From OLB11 sp041392835 (GTDB lineage Bacteria > Bacteroidota > Bacteroidia > Chitinophagales > Chitinophagaceae), in assembly GCA_041392835.1 (NCBI GenBank), contig JAWKLF010000001.1:868001-932000 (forward strand): 64,000 bases of DNA, read 5' to 3'. Below, in pieces: positions 41,673 to 49,681 of this stretch. The notes beneath the pieces were generated by a model. It was given only the letters and a program-made list of their open reading frames with translations. It ran no database searches and was not told where the DNA came from. The position numbers and the translations under genes were made by a program. Numbering within the stretch: the stretch's first letter is position 1; each line of letters begins with the position of its first letter.

Positions 41673-41704
41673 AAAGCTATTCTGAAAAGGATAGCTTTTG
41701 TTTT
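41673..41704. terminator. Bidirectional terminator overlapping the TDO stop codon
   Basis: Stem AAAGCTATTCT (41673-41683) with AGGATAGCTTT (41688-41698), one wobble, loop GAAA, followed by TTTTGTTTT on the plus strand. The TDO stop (41677-41679) lies inside the stem. Confidence 0.7.
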
Positions 41705-42696
41705 AATGCCTCAGGTAGGGTGGGGAGCAAATTGCGTTGTATAAGAAAAGAGGTTAAATCGGCAAATTCTTTAAAAACATAATGAGTATCGGCTGCTGCT
41801 TTTAGATAATCGGCGCCAGTACTTCCTCCTGTGCCTATGCGTCGTCCTATCATTCTTTGTACCATATTCATATGTCTATAGCGCCATTGAGCAAGCAATT
41901 CGTCTATATCCAATAAAGTATTGATAAACTGATATGGCATGTTTAGCAATGGATAGTCTCTATATAGCATGATAAATAAGGCAGCTCTATTGGCTTTCAT
42001 ACTCAATCGGCGATCGCTTGGGTATTGTTCGCTATGCAAAAACATTTTTTTGAGCATTTCGGCATTTTGTTTTTCTCCTTCTTGTAAGCTATTTTCATAA
42101 ATAGTAACATATTGTTCAAAAAAAGATAAATCAGTTTCCCAATAAGCCTTGTCTGTTAGAAATGGCATACGCTCAAGCCAGTCATTTACCAAGACCAATA
42201 AAGATGTTTCGGCTTCGGCATTTTTTACTCGGTTTACATCGTCTTGGTGTAATTGCGAAAGATAATATTGCTGTCCAAACCGCTTATCGAAAGGTAGGCC
42301 CAATAAGGCTTCCATAATTTTAAATTGAATACTTTGGAATCCAGAAGCTGGACGAAGAAAATCTCTAAAATCAAGAAAATCCATGGGTGTCATGGTTTCT
42401 AATATGCTTAATTTATTGACAAGCATTTCTAAAATTTTTACAACGCGTTTGAGTCTATGCACCACATTGTGCATATCGGCTGAGTTATCGTGAATATTTT
42501 TTTTCAAAAAAACCTCACGAGCAATATTCACTTCATGTAGAATTTGCTTAAACCACAATTCGTACGATTGATGAATAATAATGAAAAGCATTTCATCATC
42601 GGCTCTTACACCATTTTTTTTACTTTCTTCTTCCTGTGCGTTTAGGATTTTGTCTAGTTGCAAATACTCGCTATAGTATACTGGTTTCATGCGCAA
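41677..42696 (-). CDS. kynA: Tryptophan 2,3-dioxygenase
   Basis: Heme enzyme that opens the indole ring of tryptophan to N-formylkynurenine, the first step of the kynurenine pathway. The 339-residue protein carries the family blocks DEMLFIIIHQSYELWFKQIL, DFRDFLRPASGFQSIQFK, WRYRHMNMVQRMIGRR (with the proximal His) and IGTGGSTGADYLKAA (substrate loop). Other kynurenine genes are not nearby. ATG 42696 gives MRMKPVYYSEYLQLD; the second Met is also possible. Confidence 0.95.
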   Translation of the reverse strand: MRMKPVYYSEYLQLDKILNAQEEESKKNGVRADDEMLFIIIHQSYELWFKQILHEVNIAREVFLKKNIHDNSADMHNVVHRLKRVVKILEMLVNKLSILETMTPMDFLDFRDFLRPASGFQSIQFKIMEALLGLPFDKRFGQQYYLSQLHQDDVNRVKNAEAETSLLVLVNDWLERMPFLTDKAYWETDLSFFEQYVTIYENSLQEGEKQNAEMLKKMFLHSEQYPSDRRLSMKANRAALFIMLYRDYPLLNMPYQFINTLLDIDELLAQWRYRHMNMVQRMIGRRIGTGGSTGADYLKAAADTHYVFKEFADLTSFLIQRNLLPTLPEALKQKLSFSE

Positions 42697-42775
42697 TAAA
42701 TTAATGGCCTTAAAAGTACTGTAAGCATTCAGTATTGTGAAATGAAATATATCAATTAAATGAAAAATAAAATTT

Positions 42776-42807
42776 TTTGATTTTTCTTAATAGTTGCTAT
42801 ACATTTG
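42776..42807 (+). promoter_or_regulatory. tRNA-Ser promoter: TTTG-N20-TACATTTG
   Basis: TTTG (42776-42779) and TACATTTG (42800-42807) 20 bp apart, ending 4 nt before the tRNA. Same elements and spacing as at tRNA-Glu. Confidence 0.7.
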
Positions 42808-42811
42808 CGCC

Positions 42812-42896
42812 GGAGAGATGGCAGAGTGGTCGATTGCGACGGTCTTGAAAACCGTTGTCTGTAACAGGACCGGGGGTTCGAATCCCTCTCTCTCCG
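42812..42896 (+). tRNA. tRNA-Ser (anticodon TGA)
   Basis: Acceptor GGAGAGA with TCTCTCC, anticodon stem/loop ACGGT-CTTGAAA-ACCGT giving TGA, a long variable arm (TGTCTGTAACAGGACC), T-arm with TTCGAAT, discriminator G. CCA is not encoded. Confidence 0.95.
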
Positions 42897-42969
42897 CACT
42901 TTTTTTTTAATTCCATATTTTACATGATTGTACAAGAATATCCACGCTAACGTTTGTAGTGGATATATG

Positions 42970-43020
42970 GTTTAAAGCCAATTTAAGTTTGGTATTACTG
43001 TAGTAAATGCCGATTGAATA
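42970..43020. repeat. Possible diverged family-1 repeat (copy G)
   Basis: GCCAATTTAAGTTTGGTATTA followed by a GCCGATT-containing part resembles family-1 ends, but identity is much lower than in the other copies. The region 42897-43120 otherwise shows nothing. Confidence 0.35.
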
Positions 43021-43120
43021 ACAGTTTAGTCCAATTATAATTCTACTCTTACAGATATCACTTCGGTATAAAAAAGGGTCAACAAAAAAATCGTACTATA
43101 TTTGTCCATAAGCACATCGT

Positions 43121-43954
43121 ATGAATATAAAGCATAGGGCATATCTGTTTTTACTTATTGGGGTTGTATTCGTTTTTTCTTGTAAAGAAAAATTGCCCCA
43201 AAACATGAAGCCTATTGTATTGGGCGATACCAATATGATAGTGACAGAAACTGATTCATTGTATTTGGCAAACTATATTGCCGATATTTCGCCTTCGAGT
43301 AAAAAAAATGCGGCAGATGAGTTGCGCAAAACTATGGTGCAAATAGATAGTGTAAACGACACAAAAGAACTTGAAAAAAAGGTCAATGAAAAAACTGTAC
43401 TTGCTGGCTATACGATAAACTTTGATGGTTTTAATGTAGTATTTGAAAATATAGAGGCACATGCTATACAAAAAACACAAAACCCTAAATCTGATAATAG
43501 CGTCAGTTATATTATGGATCATGGTGAATTATTCGATTTAATGATACAAGTAAGTAATGATGTACAACAAGTAAGTATTGAGGAACGACTAAAAATTAAA
43601 TTATCTGTTGAGAAAGATGGCGAACGTTTACTATTAAATTCATTAGGAATGGAGACAACCCCTTGGTATAATTTGGCAGGGAAGGACAATATTTTTGTTT
43701 CGGTAGGCACGAATAGCGTTCAATTCAAAGAGGTTTCACATGCACAAATTGAACAAGCAGTGGTGGCAGTATTAAAAAGTAAAAATAAAAAGGATACCGA
43801 TATTAAACGATGGAAGCAAGCACTAGCTAATACCAAAGCATATAACGATGTGCCTTGTAAAATAAAAGTTTGGAGTGGCCAATGGCGTATAAAAGGAATA
43901 GATAAAAATGGTAAAAAGGTAAACAAGCTGATTCAATTTGATGATATTAAATAA
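43121..43954 (+). CDS. Hypothetical lipoprotein
   Basis: The 277-residue product has a lipoprotein signal ending in VVFVFSC followed by KEKLPQNMKP. The body shows a helical segment with charged residues (KKNAADELRKTMVQIDSVND) and a beta-rich part (LAGYTINFDGFNVVFENIEA, ERLKIKLSVEKDGERLLLNS). The basic C-terminus reads WRIKGIDKNGKKVNKLIQF. I do not recognise a family. It is flanked by tRNA-Ser and tRNA-Pro and appears monocistronic. Confidence 0.7.
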   Translation: MNIKHRAYLFLLIGVVFVFSCKEKLPQNMKPIVLGDTNMIVTETDSLYLANYIADISPSSKKNAADELRKTMVQIDSVNDTKELEKKVNEKTVLAGYTINFDGFNVVFENIEAHAIQKTQNPKSDNSVSYIMDHGELFDLMIQVSNDVQQVSIEERLKIKLSVEKDGERLLLNSLGMETTPWYNLAGKDNIFVSVGTNSVQFKEVSHAQIEQAVVAVLKSKNKKDTDIKRWKQALANTKAYNDVPCKIKVWSGQWRIKGIDKNGKKVNKLIQFDDIK

Positions 43955-44004
43955 TTTTTTAATTTTCAAAAATGCAAGATATTTTTGCCATTCAAAAATA
44001 CATT

Positions 44005-44079
44005 CGGGACGTAGCTCAGCCCGGTTAGAGTACACGTCTGGGGGGCGTGTGGTCGCTAGTTCGAATCTAGTCGTCCCGA
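44005..44079 (+). tRNA. tRNA-Pro (anticodon GGG)
   Basis: Acceptor CGGGACG with CGTCCCG, D-arm GCTC/GAGT, anticodon arm CACGT-CTGGGGG-GCGTG giving GGG, T-arm CTAGT-TCGAATC-style loop, discriminator A. CCA is not encoded. A TATTTTTG box at 43980-43987 is the likely promoter. Confidence 0.92.
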
Positions 44080-44083
44080 CTTT

Positions 44084-44112
44084 AAGCTCAACGTAGGTTG
44101 GGCTTTTTTTTT
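44084..44112 (+). terminator. Terminator of tRNA-Pro
   Basis: Stem AAGCTCAAC (44084-44092) with GTTGGGCTT (44097-44105), loop GTAG, then a T run to 44112. Confidence 0.85.
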
Positions 44113-44157
44113 GCAACTTGCAACTAACATACTATTTTTGAGTAAAGGATTTATAGT

Positions 44158-44562
44158 ATGAAAACACAATTTTTAGGACTTTTTATTTGTTTTTCACTAA
44201 GCTTGCTAAGCTGCCAAAAATGGAACAGAAATAGTTGTGATGGCGCTATTTGCACCATGATGTTTTATTCTGTTGGTGTAAAGATAGTAGATAGCAATGA
44301 TAATAGTATTTTGGTAGATAGAGTAGAAACTTATTACAAGAATAAGTTGATACATGAAGAAACCTATACTACCATAAATTCATTTGAAAGCTACACTATA
44401 ATAGATGATAGCGATATGTCTGACCTGCCTTTGAATGAAAGGGTCAATGTACAGTTTAAAGCATATAAAAACAATGTATTGCTTGGAGAACAATACTTTT
44501 CAGTCAGTGCTGATTGTTGCCATGTTAATGGTTATGAAATTCAAAAAATGATAATAGACTAA
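44158..44562 (+). CDS. Small hypothetical lipoprotein
   Basis: The 134-residue product has a lipoprotein signal (FICFSLSLLSC) followed by QKWNRNSCDGAICTMMFYSV. The rest is beta-rich (VKIVDSNDNSILVDRVETYY, RVNVQFKAYKNNVLLGEQYF) with a late Cys pair (SADCCHVNG). Probably an Ig-like periplasmic domain; family unknown. It converges on the LRR gene with 4 bp between the stops. Confidence 0.7.
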   Translation: MKTQFLGLFICFSLSLLSCQKWNRNSCDGAICTMMFYSVGVKIVDSNDNSILVDRVETYYKNKLIHEETYTTINSFESYTIIDDSDMSDLPLNERVNVQFKAYKNNVLLGEQYFSVSADCCHVNGYEIQKMIID

Positions 44563-44566
44563 TCTA

Positions 44567-45718
44567 TTAACGTCTTTTCTTTTTGGAATATTTTGTACTG
44601 CGTTTCTTACGAACACTTTTCTTCTTTGCTGGAGTTGGGTTGTCGCCAGTCAAATATTGAGTAATTTTGTTTAAGGTACTTTCAGTAAAAAGATTACCAA
44701 TAAAATCAAACTGAGTTAGATTATTTAATTCTTTGATTTCTTTAGGTACATCAGTCAATTGATTATTCATTACATTTAGGTTGCGCAAACTCGACATCAA
44801 ACCTAATTCGGAAGGCAAAGATTGAAGCATATTATTGCTTAAATCTAATTGCTCTAAGTTGTACATGCTGGTAAGTACCAGAGGAAATTCTACAAAGCCA
44901 TTTGTGCTGGCATGTAGCGTTTTTAGTTTTGTAAGATTTGCTAAAGAGGCAGGCAATTCATAAATTTTATTGCCACCTATTCCGGCTTCGCCAAGTATAA
45001 GTGTTTGCAGTTTGGATAAACTACCAATTTCATCGGGCAAAAAATGTATATTATTGTTTGCTAAGTTTAGTTCTGTAAGATTTTTTAAATATTTAATATC
45101 TGTAGGCACATAGTTTAAATTACAATTACTCAAGTCCAAGCTTGTTATATTTTTTATTTGTCTTACCAATTGCAACATTTGTTTAGGATTGCTGATGCTG
45201 TTGCCACTGAATTTGAATTTAGAAAGGGCTCTTAAATTGTTAATTTCATTAGGCAAATATTGTATCGGATTGCCAGTAATGTCTAATTCTTCTAAGTTTA
45301 TACAATTGGCTATAGATGCAGGTAAGGTACTAATTTGATTGTTTTTTAAAATAAGTTTTCTTAGTTTTTTTAATTCGCCTATAGTAGATGGAATAGAGGC
45401 AAGATTATTATTACTGAGGTCTAAGATTTCTAATTCTTTATTTAGTACAATATCAATAGGCAATTCATGGATAGTGCTATTTTGTATTGTTAGTTCTTTA
45501 AGATTTGGGTAGCGATATATTTCCTTTGGAAATTTTGTAAATGGTTGGCTTACTATTCTCAGGTAGCGAACACAATTATTGTCATAGGCGGCAGGAGGAA
45601 GTTTGTCAAAAACTTTATCATTGTCGCAAGGGTTTGCTATAGGATAATATTCTTTTTGTGCAAAAGAAAAAATATACATGCATAAGAATAAAAATACGCT
45701 AGTCAATCGTTTCATCAT
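44567..45718 (-). CDS. Secreted leucine-rich repeat protein
   Basis: The 383-residue protein has a signal peptide (LTSVFLFLCMYIFSFAQ). About a dozen LRR units of 23 residues follow, with the bacterial pattern L..L.L..N.L..LP..I (LEILDLSNNNLASIPSTIGE, LRKLILKNNQISTLPASIAN, LTELNLANNNIHFLPDEIGS, LEQLDLSNNMLQSLPSELGL). It ends in a very basic tail of about 20 residues rich in Lys/Arg/Ser (KKKSVRKKRSTKYSKKKRR). No T9SS tail, kinase or ROCO domain is present. It may bind protein or an anionic polymer through the tail; this is inference. Confidence 0.85.
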   Translation of the reverse strand: MMKRLTSVFLFLCMYIFSFAQKEYYPIANPCDNDKVFDKLPPAAYDNNCVRYLRIVSQPFTKFPKEIYRYPNLKELTIQNSTIHELPIDIVLNKELEILDLSNNNLASIPSTIGELKKLRKLILKNNQISTLPASIANCINLEELDITGNPIQYLPNEINNLRALSKFKFSGNSISNPKQMLQLVRQIKNITSLDLSNCNLNYVPTDIKYLKNLTELNLANNNIHFLPDEIGSLSKLQTLILGEAGIGGNKIYELPASLANLTKLKTLHASTNGFVEFPLVLTSMYNLEQLDLSNNMLQSLPSELGLMSSLRNLNVMNNQLTDVPKEIKELNNLTQFDFIGNLFTESTLNKITQYLTGDNPTPAKKKSVRKKRSTKYSKKKRR

Positions 45719-45821
45719 AGATGCTAAGTTTATATAAATTTCGATAAAAGTAAGCGTTTTTTTACAAAAAAGTACATATCAAAATAGTTTTCATATACAT
45801 AAAAATCTCAGATTTAATATG

Positions 45822-46580
45822 TTAAGCGAATAGTAAATTGGCATTTTCATTGCTTATTCGAATCACTTCGTCTAGTTCAATAGATTTGATGCTACTTATT
45901 TTTTCTGCAATATGAGAAAGGTAGCTACTTTCATTGCGTTTGCCTCTGTAAGGCACAGGGGTTAAATATGGGGCATCAGTTTCCAATACAAGATGTCTTA
46001 AATCTATTTGATTAATTACATCTTGTAAGCCAGCCTTAGGATAGGTTACAACACCACCAATGCCAAGATAGAAACCCATATCGGTTATTATTTTTGCCGT
46101 TTCTAAGCTACCAGTAAAACAATGAAAAACACCTCGAATGCCTTGTGGCAAGTACTTTCGTACTAAATCTATGGTATCTTTTGTTGCTTCTCTATTGTGT
46201 ATTACTATAGGTCTTTTATATTGTATAGCTATTTCCATTTGAGTGCAAAAGGCCTCATGTTGTTCTTTTACAAATGTTTTGTCCCAATAATAGTCAAGGC
46301 CAATTTCGCCTACAGCAGAAAAAGTCCTTTTTTCAAACCAATTCGCAACGATTTCTAATTCTTTTTTATAATCTTCTTTTACATAGCATGGGTGCAAACC
46401 CATCATAGCAAAACATGTTTCTGGAAATTCTTTTTCTATAGCCAGCATGGGGTCTATTGTTTCACTAAAGCAGTTTGGCATATATAATTTTGTTACACCT
46501 GCATTCAGTGCCCGTTGTATCATGGGCTTGGTTTCGGAATCAAATTTTTCATCGTAGAGGTGGGTGTGTGTGTCTATCAT
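45822..46580 (-). CDS. tatD: TatD-family metal-dependent hydrolase/DNase
   Basis: The 252-residue TIM-barrel hydrolase has the metal-binding MIDTHTHLYDEKF at the start, VGEIGLDYYWDK, the His of RPIVIHNREA, FHCFTGS, and VLETDAPYLTPVPYRGKRNE. These are the TatD/YcfH signatures; the family has 3'-5' exonuclease activity on DNA with divalent metals. It lies 10 bp after the deacetylase gene, as the last of three genes. Confidence 0.93.
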   Translation of the reverse strand: MIDTHTHLYDEKFDSETKPMIQRALNAGVTKLYMPNCFSETIDPMLAIEKEFPETCFAMMGLHPCYVKEDYKKELEIVANWFEKRTFSAVGEIGLDYYWDKTFVKEQHEAFCTQMEIAIQYKRPIVIHNREATKDTIDLVRKYLPQGIRGVFHCFTGSLETAKIITDMGFYLGIGGVVTYPKAGLQDVINQIDLRHLVLETDAPYLTPVPYRGKRNESSYLSHIAEKISSIKSIELDEVIRISNENANLLFA

Positions 46581-46590
46581 AGCAGTATGA

Positions 46591-47220
46591 TTAAAAATTC
46601 AGTTTTTTCATATTCCATTTTTGTTCTTTGCAAAAGTCTAAAAACTTCGGTAAGGCGTATTGCAATCTTTTTTTTGCTTTATCACTATCGTGAAAAACAA
46701 CAATAGAGCCAGCCTGTGCAGTTTGTATTACATTTTCATAGCAAGCTTTAGGGCTAAGTTGTATATCAAAATCGCCGCTTAAAACATCCCACATTATGAT
46801 TTTCATTTTTGGAAACATATGCTGTATGCCTATGGCCTGCGAAGGTGTAATGCGTCCGTAAGGAGGTCGAAACATATTACTTGGTATTAGTTTGGACGCT
46901 GTTTTTATATTTTTAAAATAAATAAAGTTATTAGTACGCCAACCATTCAAATGGTTGTGAGTATGATTGCCTACTGCGTGTCCTTCATCAAGTATGCGTT
47001 GAAATATTTCGGGATAGGCCTGCACATTTTTTCCAATACAAAAAAAAGTAGCCTTGGCCTGATATTGTTTTAATAAATCTAATACATAAGGAGTAAGTTC
47101 GGGATGTGGACCGTCGTCAAAGCTAAGATATATACTATTTGCATGTTCATTGATGTGCCAAATGCCTTTATTATATAGTGCTTTAAGTAGTCGTGGAGTT
47201 TTTACTAAATAATTCCTCAT
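46591..47220 (-). CDS. Polysaccharide deacetylase (NodB-type CE4)
   Basis: The 209-residue protein has the CE4 motifs in order: IYLSFDDGPHPELT (catalytic and metal Asp), VGNHTHNHLNG (metal His pair), MFRPPYGRITPSQ, IIMWDVLSGDFD and SIVVFHDSDKA. A membrane anchor or signal peptide is not evident, so it may be cytoplasmic or use an unusual N-terminus (MRNYLVKTPRLLKALYNKGI). The substrate (peptidoglycan or exopolysaccharide) cannot be assigned. It overlaps the M28-like gene by four bases. Confidence 0.9.
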   Translation of the reverse strand: MRNYLVKTPRLLKALYNKGIWHINEHANSIYLSFDDGPHPELTPYVLDLLKQYQAKATFFCIGKNVQAYPEIFQRILDEGHAVGNHTHNHLNGWRTNNFIYFKNIKTASKLIPSNMFRPPYGRITPSQAIGIQHMFPKMKIIMWDVLSGDFDIQLSPKACYENVIQTAQAGSIVVFHDSDKAKKRLQYALPKFLDFCKEQKWNMKKLNF

Positions 47221-48140
47221 GTTTTAAAATTAGTAATCGTTTTGTATAACATATTGACTACTTTGGCCATTTTGCTATAATCTAAATGCAAATAAAATTC
47301 TTTTTCATTCCATGAAGATATTACTTTTTTTCGATATTGAGAGGCGGTACTTATTTTCAAAGAAGGAATTTGATAGGATTGGTAATTTAAAAAGTTGCCA
47401 TCATTAAAATATTCAAATGGTACTAATGGTTTAAAGTTTATACATCGCAAACCATCGGCATATTGTTTGAGTTTATATCGAGTGGCGCGTGCCCACAGTC
47501 CGTTGTCTGGGTTTTGAATGATAGCAATAAAGTTAGCTTTTGTACCATACATAAGTTTGTAGTGCATACTTGGATATTGCTGACTTTTTCTTTTTGAAGA
47601 AAATAAACCTATACCATCAATCTCTATCAATCCTTGTATGTGTTGGTCAGCTGTAGATACTGATTTGGCATGTACTGCGCTTCCACTCAATTCGTGTTGA
47701 TATATACTGTGTGTACCTAAGGAATAAGCTACCAAATCAATTCGTATGGGGAGTTGTTTTTCAACTTTGTGTAGCATACGAGCAAGCTCTATGAGGGCTG
47801 CTATGCCGCTATAATTTTCGAGCAAGTTGGATTCTTTGGGGTCTACATCATAATGCGCTCCAATAATTATTCGTGGTGCCGTTTCTTTGCCAAATGAACA
47901 GAGTACATTTTGATAGGTATATCCATGAAATTCAAATTTTTGATAATCTACTTTAGTAGAAAACGTACTTAATTCTTTATAAATATAATTTGCATTTTTG
48001 AGTAGTGAAGTTTGTATGCTACTGTCGGCGTAAGGTCTGTTTTTTGCAAGTTGTAGTATATGATTCTTTAATGCATCTTGACTGCATTGAGCAAGGCAAA
48101 AAGTGGAGTTGAAAATAAAAAGAAAAATAATCAGCCTCAT
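47217..48140 (-). CDS. M28-like secreted protein with lost metal ligands
   Basis: The 307-residue protein has a signal peptide (IIFLFIFNSTFCLAQ) and the M28 aminopeptidase fold signs: PRIIIGAHYDVDPKESN, ENYSGIAALIELARML, LSGSAVHAKS, IQGLIEIDGIGLF and a final LDYSKMAKVV. The first metal His is kept (GAHYD). The bridging Asp of the usual ADDNASG loop is replaced (NLLENYSG), the Glu-Glu pair is absent (VAYSLGTHS), and the C-terminal His region does not match. It is therefore probably catalytically dead. It is the first gene of the operon with the deacetylase and TatD. Confidence 0.8.
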   Translation of the reverse strand: MRLIIFLFIFNSTFCLAQCSQDALKNHILQLAKNRPYADSSIQTSLLKNANYIYKELSTFSTKVDYQKFEFHGYTYQNVLCSFGKETAPRIIIGAHYDVDPKESNLLENYSGIAALIELARMLHKVEKQLPIRIDLVAYSLGTHSIYQHELSGSAVHAKSVSTADQHIQGLIEIDGIGLFSSKRKSQQYPSMHYKLMYGTKANFIAIIQNPDNGLWARATRYKLKQYADGLRCINFKPLVPFEYFNDGNFLNYQSYQIPSLKISTASQYRKKVISSWNEKEFYLHLDYSKMAKVVNMLYKTITNFKT

Positions 48141-48205
48141 GTAAAAACAAATATAAATTTAAATCAAATCCATTAGTATTGAAATAGTATATAAACAGTA
48201 TTTTT

Positions 48206-49420
48206 TTATAGTAATGCTTGTTCTAAATCCTGAAGTATATCTTCAATATTTTCAATGCCAACACTCATGCGTATCAAACCATCTGTAATACCAGATCGTA
48301 TTCGATGTTCTTTTTGTACACCTACATGGGTGGTGCTGGCTGGGTGTGAAACCAGAGTGTCGCACGTGCCAAGTGAAACGGCATGGTTGCAAAGTTTTAT
48401 TTTATTCAAAAATTGTTTGCCACCTTCTATGCCCGATTTTATTTCAAAACTCAATAAGGCACCGGGGTGTTTCATTTGCTTTTTGCCTAATTCATAATCA
48501 GGATGCTGTTTTAGACCTAAATAGTTGACAAAAGAAATGGCAGGATGGCTATCTAAAAAGGAAGCCACTTGCATTGCATTATTGCCATGTTGTGTCAATC
48601 GCAAGGGTAAGGTTTTTAATCCATTATTTAATAAAAACGCATCAAATCCATTGCTATTGGCACCTAGTAATCTATGATGTTTGGTAGCTATACTTTTCAT
48701 CCATGCTACATCTTTGCCTATTAGTACACCGCCAATGGCAGTGCCATGTCCGTTTAGAAATTTTGTAGTAGAGTGCATCACAAAATCTACACCAAAGGCA
48801 AATGGTTGTTGCCAAAAAGGAGTTGCAAACGTATTGTCTACTGCTACCTTGCAATTGTATTGATGCGCAATACGGGTAATGGCTTCTATGTCGAAACACT
48901 GTAATGTAGGATTGGCTGGTGTTTCAATATAAACCAATGTTATAGAGGTGTCTGATTTTAGTGTTTGTTCAACAAGGTCTAAGTTTTTAAAATCAATAAT
49001 AAGCGATGTAATACCACAAGAGGGCAACACTTTGTCAATTAATTCTTGAGTGCCACCATATAAGGAATAGTGAGATAGAACAGTTTCATTATTTTTTACT
49101 GTAGAAAGTATAAGGGTAGAAATGGCTGCCATGCCAGAAGCATGTAATATGGCATGAGCTTTTAGTGGTTCTTGTTTTTCGTTTACAAGTCCATGTGTTT
49201 CTAGTGCTGCAATTTTATTTGCAGTACTTTCTATAGTTGGGCTACCAAATCGTCCATATACAAAACCCTGTTCTTGACCCGTAAACAAGTCTATAGCTTG
49301 TTCTGCACTGTCAAATAGATATGTGCTTGAAGCATATATAGGGGTCAAATGGCTTCTATGTGTTTCTTTTTCAAAGCCACTGTGTATGCAACTGGTTTGA
49401 AACCCAAAATTTTTGTTCAT
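48206..49420 (-). CDS. PLP-dependent Cys/Met metabolism enzyme (gamma-lyase/synthase family)
   Basis: The 404-residue enzyme belongs to the cystathionine gamma-synthase/methionine gamma-lyase family: TPIYASSTYLFDS, YGRFGSPTIESTANKIAALE, HASGMAAISTLIL, VYIETPANPTLQ, VAVDNTFATPFWQQP and the PLP-binding Lys220 in MHSTTKFLNGHG. The residue that is Cys in true methionine gamma-lyases (LYGCT) is Gly here (LYGGTQ), so cystathionine gamma-lyase/synthase or O-acetylhomoserine sulfhydrylase activity is equally possible. It is the third gene of the pssA-purS unit, 15 bp behind purS. Confidence 0.9.
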   Translation of the reverse strand: MNKNFGFQTSCIHSGFEKETHRSHLTPIYASSTYLFDSAEQAIDLFTGQEQGFVYGRFGSPTIESTANKIAALETHGLVNEKQEPLKAHAILHASGMAAISTLILSTVKNNETVLSHYSLYGGTQELIDKVLPSCGITSLIIDFKNLDLVEQTLKSDTSITLVYIETPANPTLQCFDIEAITRIAHQYNCKVAVDNTFATPFWQQPFAFGVDFVMHSTTKFLNGHGTAIGGVLIGKDVAWMKSIATKHHRLLGANSNGFDAFLLNNGLKTLPLRLTQHGNNAMQVASFLDSHPAISFVNYLGLKQHPDYELGKKQMKHPGALLSFEIKSGIEGGKQFLNKIKLCNHAVSLGTCDTLVSHPASTTHVGVQKEHRIRSGITDGLIRMSVGIENIEDILQDLEQALL

Positions 49421-49435
49421 TGTTGTCGTATAAAA

Positions 49436-49681
49436 TTAATCGATAGTAATTTCATAAGTTTCCATCACAGCATTGCAAAGCATTTTCTTGCAAGCCTCAT
49501 CAGCTATTTGAATAGCTTGTTCTTTGGTGTCGCATTGTATACTAAGCGAGATGTGTTTGCCGATACGCACATCTTCAATAGCATGGAGTTGAAGATTGTG
49601 TAATCCAGCATTGACTGCCTTACCTTGAGGGTCTAGCAATTCTTTTAATGGCATAATGCGAATTTGTGCAATAAATATCAT
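49436..49681 (-). CDS. purS: Phosphoribosylformylglycinamidine synthase subunit PurS-like
   Basis: The 81-residue protein matches PurS: FIAQIRIMPLKELLDPQGKA at the start, HNLQLHAIEDVRIGKHISLS in the middle, and CKKMLCNAVMETYEITI at the end. PurS forms a complex with PurL and PurQ in the FGAM synthase step. Neither partner is in the window. It overlaps pssA by four bases (ATGA) and precedes a PLP enzyme. Confidence 0.9.
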   Translation of the reverse strand: MIFIAQIRIMPLKELLDPQGKAVNAGLHNLQLHAIEDVRIGKHISLSIQCDTKEQAIQIADEACKKMLCNAVMETYEITID

